7,446 nt of DNA from Rhodospirillaceae bacterium (GTDB lineage: Bacteria; Pseudomonadota; Alphaproteobacteria; Micavibrionales; Micavibrionaceae), in assembly GCA_003452275.1 (NCBI GenBank), contig DMIT01000070.1:1-7446 (forward strand), written 5' to 3'. Below the pieces are notes generated by a model that did no database searches, was not told where the DNA came from, and saw only the letters and a program-made list of their open reading frames with translations. The position numbers were made by a program, and so were the translations under genes. This document shows positions 5,726 to 7,446 of this stretch, in pieces (position 1 is the stretch's first letter; every line of letters starts with the position of its first letter).

Positions 5726-6911
5726 ATACTGCCACCTCATCATTTTCTTCGTCCGTTTCCGCTTCCTGCAATTTTATAAAACCGCGCGCTTTCATCCACT
5801 GCTCAACGACATGTGCATCTTCCTTACGGTCGAAGCTGGCAATATTTGGGGTTTTGATCTTTATGGTGCGCGGCTTGGGGCTGCCATCAAATTTCACCTG
5901 AAAGCTAGCCGCAACCAGGTTGCCGTAGTCAGGAAAATTACGGCTCCGGCTTTGCAGTGATTTGAAGATATCTTTGGAACGCAGGATCGTGCGGTCATTG
6001 TACGGCCCTCGGAATAACAACTGCACCTCTGTCAGGCGCACCTCCGCGAGACCGTCAATGTCGAGGCAGCTCAAGGAATTTACCCCATCGTCGAGCAGCG
6101 GCTGCAGGGTAAATTTGTCCTCGTTGGGGAAGTATTCCGCATCGTTGAAAAATACCTGCCCGAAAGCCGAGAGATACATCGCCCGTTCTTTCTTGCCGCC
6201 AGACTTATTGAAGATCTGAAGTTCGTTGGATTCAATGTCGTAAATGACAACATCGTGAAATTCAGGACGGTAGAACACGCTGCCCGTTTCGCCATCTTCG
6301 ATTTTGCCTTCGCGCTTAAACGGCATGCCATGGCGCACAAGGAAATACACTTTATTCTCATCATCCATATCGAATGACAAAACCTTGCAGCCCTTGCCAC
6401 GTTTATTCTGCTCGAACCACACGTCCATGAGGCTTTCGAGGTGGGAAATATTGCTGCTAGAAAAGTTCGGTTTTTTACCTTTGCCCTTTTCAGACTGAAA
6501 GCTGTTGAAGCTCTTCGGCTTCATCATCAGTGCCTCGGCGTGTGATTTTTTGATCAACTCTGGGTCTTTCAGCCACAACAGCACTGCGAGGTCAGCGGGT
6601 GTGCAATCGGCAGGAACGGTGACGTTTCCGGTCTTCGCCATCTCCAGCAACTCGTCGTACATTTCGTCGTCCGCAACCTCATGAACAAAAAAGAGGGCAT
6701 CCACCATGTCTGGCGGTATGCCCTCGGTCGGCTGCATCAGAATCCGGCAGAGCAGATCGTAATCGATCTGTGCGCTGCCGTTCACTTTCGGCTTGAACCC
6801 GCGTCCCTCCAAATAAGAGGTGTACGGGGACAAGAACTGCAAAAGATTCTCGTCCTTTATTTTCTTCAGAATATCCGGTTGTGCAAATTTATTAAGGGAA
6901 TACGTCGCCAT
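5700..6911 (-). CDS. Uncharacterised protein (403 residues), second gene of LexA operon
   Basis: Function unknown. The protein appears soluble, with no signal peptide, membrane helix or nucleotide-binding P-loop. The N-terminal helical part (1-135) includes TPADLAVLLWLKDPELIKKS (104-123). A basic, low-complexity linker (EKGKGKKPNF, 141-150, then serines) precedes a beta-rich central domain with VYFLVRHGMPFKREG (188-202), SVFYRPEFHDVVIYD (211-225) and an SAFGQVFFNDAEYF stretch (248-261). The C-terminal region (300-380) has further mixed elements and ends in an acidic tail. The ORF is open to 6995, but ATG 6911 is chosen because AAAGGAG (6925-6919) lies seven bases upstream. That places the ribosome-binding site and start inside the end of lexA, with a 20-base overlap. 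Tight overlap with lexA upstream and the zinc-ribbon gene downstream implies one mRNA and a shared task. Confidence 0.87.
   Translation of the reverse strand: MATYSLNKFAQPDILKKIKDENLLQFLSPYTSYLEGRGFKPKVNGSAQIDYDLLCRILMQPTEGIPPDMVDALFFVHEVADDEMYDELLEMAKTGNVTVPADCTPADLAVLLWLKDPELIKKSHAEALMMKPKSFNSFQSEKGKGKKPNFSSSNISHLESLMDVWFEQNKRGKGCKVLSFDMDDENKVYFLVRHGMPFKREGKIEDGETGSVFYRPEFHDVVIYDIESNELQIFNKSGGKKERAMYLSAFGQVFFNDAEYFPNEDKFTLQPLLDDGVNSLSCLDIDGLAEVRLTEVQLLFRGPYNDRTILRSKDIFKSLQSRSRNFPDYGNLVAASFQVKFDGSPKPRTIKIKTPNIASFDRKEDAHVVEQWMKARGFIKLQEAETDEENDEVAVYVSEAAVA
5732..5738 (-). promoter_or_regulatory. Ribosome-binding site deciding the start of the zinc-ribbon gene
   Basis: GAGGTGG on the minus strand lies six bases before ATG 5725, within the end of the upstream gene. 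The two ATGs at 5743 and 5740 would leave this sequence inside the coding region. Confidence 0.6.
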
Positions 6912-7446
6912 CCTGTTGCTCCTTTGCCTGATTGATAGGATCGGCTCTGGAACAAACGCTGACGACCCTTCCCACAATCGAGAAGTCATCGTCATGGCTG
7001 ATGATGATTGGTTTCAGTTTTTTGTTTTCGGGCCTCAATTCGATTTTTTCATCCGCTATAAACAACCGCTTCACAGTTGCTTCCCCGTCGCGCATGGCAA
7101 CGACAATGTCACCAGACTCGGCAAGCTGTTGTTGACGAACGACAACATAATCGCCGTCATTAATATCTACATCGATCATGCTGTCGCCGCACACTTGAAG
7201 TGCAAAGCAATTGCCGCGCGCGATCATTGCATCGACCATGATCTCACCAATTTTATTTTCGATTGCCAAAATCGGCGCACCCGCAGCAACGCGACCTATG
7301 ATCGGAACATTAATCATCTGGCGCGTGCGCGGTGTGAAATCTTTTACCACCGTCATCGTGCGCGCCTTGCGCGGCTCACGCTGGATATAGCCTTTTTCCT
7401 CCAGGCGTCCCAGCAGCTCGTAGGCACTGGGTGGCTGGATTGAAAA
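6892..7446 (-). CDS. lexA: LexA-family self-cleaving transcriptional repressor, 3' part
   Basis: SOS-type repressor: a winged-helix N-terminal domain binds operators, and RecA-stimulated autocleavage releases them after DNA damage. The frame is open to the right edge, with 184 residues visible; the gene starts outside, probably 20-50 residues upstream. The first visible residues (PPSAYELLGRLEEKGYI, then PRKARTM) match the end of the LexA winged helix with its LEEKGYI wing. The linker has IGRVAAGAPI with the scissile Ala-Gly (visible residues 55-56). The S24 peptidase domain has CGDSM with nucleophile Ser89 and TVKRL with Lys126; their 37-residue spacing equals that of E. coli Ser119/Lys156. 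So it should cleave itself. A tail of about 20 residues extends past the usual end and overlaps the next gene. It may be the main LexA or a second paralogue governing this operon. The operator would lie outside the window. Confidence 0.9.
   Translation of the reverse strand, partial: FSIQPPSAYELLGRLEEKGYIQREPRKARTMTVVKDFTPRTRQMINVPIIGRVAAGAPILAIENKIGEIMVDAMIARGNCFALQVCGDSMIDVDINDGDYVVVRQQQLAESGDIVVAMRDGEATVKRLFIADEKIELRPENKKLKPIIISHDDDFSIVGRVVSVCSRADPINQAKEQQDGDVFP
6918..6925 (-). promoter_or_regulatory. Ribosome-binding site deciding the start of the 403-residue gene
   Basis: AAAGGAGC on the minus strand, inside the end of the lexA-like gene, lies seven bases before ATG 6911. It rules in favour of this start over the upstream in-frame ATGs at 6995 and 6989. 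Confidence 0.75.

Noticed and set aside
6911..6995. Longer start (ATG 6995) for the 403-residue protein
   Set aside because: The extra 28 residues are read from lexA coding sequence in another frame, and a strong ribosome-binding site is placed for ATG 6911.
6820..7443. 207-codon plus-strand ORF opposite the lexA-like gene
   Set aside because: It is antisense to a gene with intact cleavage site and catalytic residues, has no ribosome-binding site and shows unnatural composition rich in His/Arg/Asn. It is a shadow frame.
2400..7446. LexA/SOS operators (CTG-N10-CAG, GTTC-N7-GTTC, CGAAC-N4-GTTCG)
   Set aside because: Reading for these patterns in the intergenic stretches gave no convincing match. 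The lexA operator is expected right of the window.

Overview
The window looks like roughly 50% GC proteobacterial chromosome, most likely an alphaproteobacterium. The signs are a class I ketol-acid reductoisomerase directly behind the acetolactate synthase small subunit, a short-UTR gene layout, and a possible leaderless leader peptide of the kind known from alphaproteobacterial trp operons. This placement is inference; no ribosomal or other marker gene is present.

Left part (1-2880, + strand) is amino-acid metabolism. The 3' end of ilvN/ilvH is followed 26 bases later by ilvC, and the pair closes with a clear intrinsic terminator (1446-1474). After a 265-base gap comes a fold-type I aminotransferase (1705-2880). 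The gap holds a possible 31-codon leader peptide rich in Ile/Val/Leu/Thr and then Ala, with promoter hexamers placed as for a leaderless transcript, and GC-rich segments that can pair in two alternative ways. This suggests the aminotransferase may be controlled by branched-chain amino acid or alanine supply.

Middle part (2880-4673) holds a complete tRNA-Ser(GGA) with encoded CCA, a stretch of about 310 bases with hairpins but no convincing gene, a small unrecognised protein (3372-3707) whose best ribosome-binding site serves a different, overlapping 15-codon frame, and a 257-residue protein of an uncharacterised family (3900-4673). The latter sits behind a very long imperfect hairpin (3809-3901) that would bury both its Shine-Dalgarno sequence and its start codon in the mRNA.

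Right part (4670-7446, - strand) is a tightly overlapping three-gene operon running leftward. A LexA-type self-cleaving repressor (partial, entering from the right edge) overlaps a 403-residue protein, which overlaps a 351-residue protein with a Cys4 zinc-ribbon-like N-terminus. Neither of the latter two has a function I can name. The arrangement predicts DNA-damage control of two unknown proteins and is the best candidate here for an undescribed system. The last gene of this operon and the 257-residue gene meet tail to tail with overlapping stop codons.
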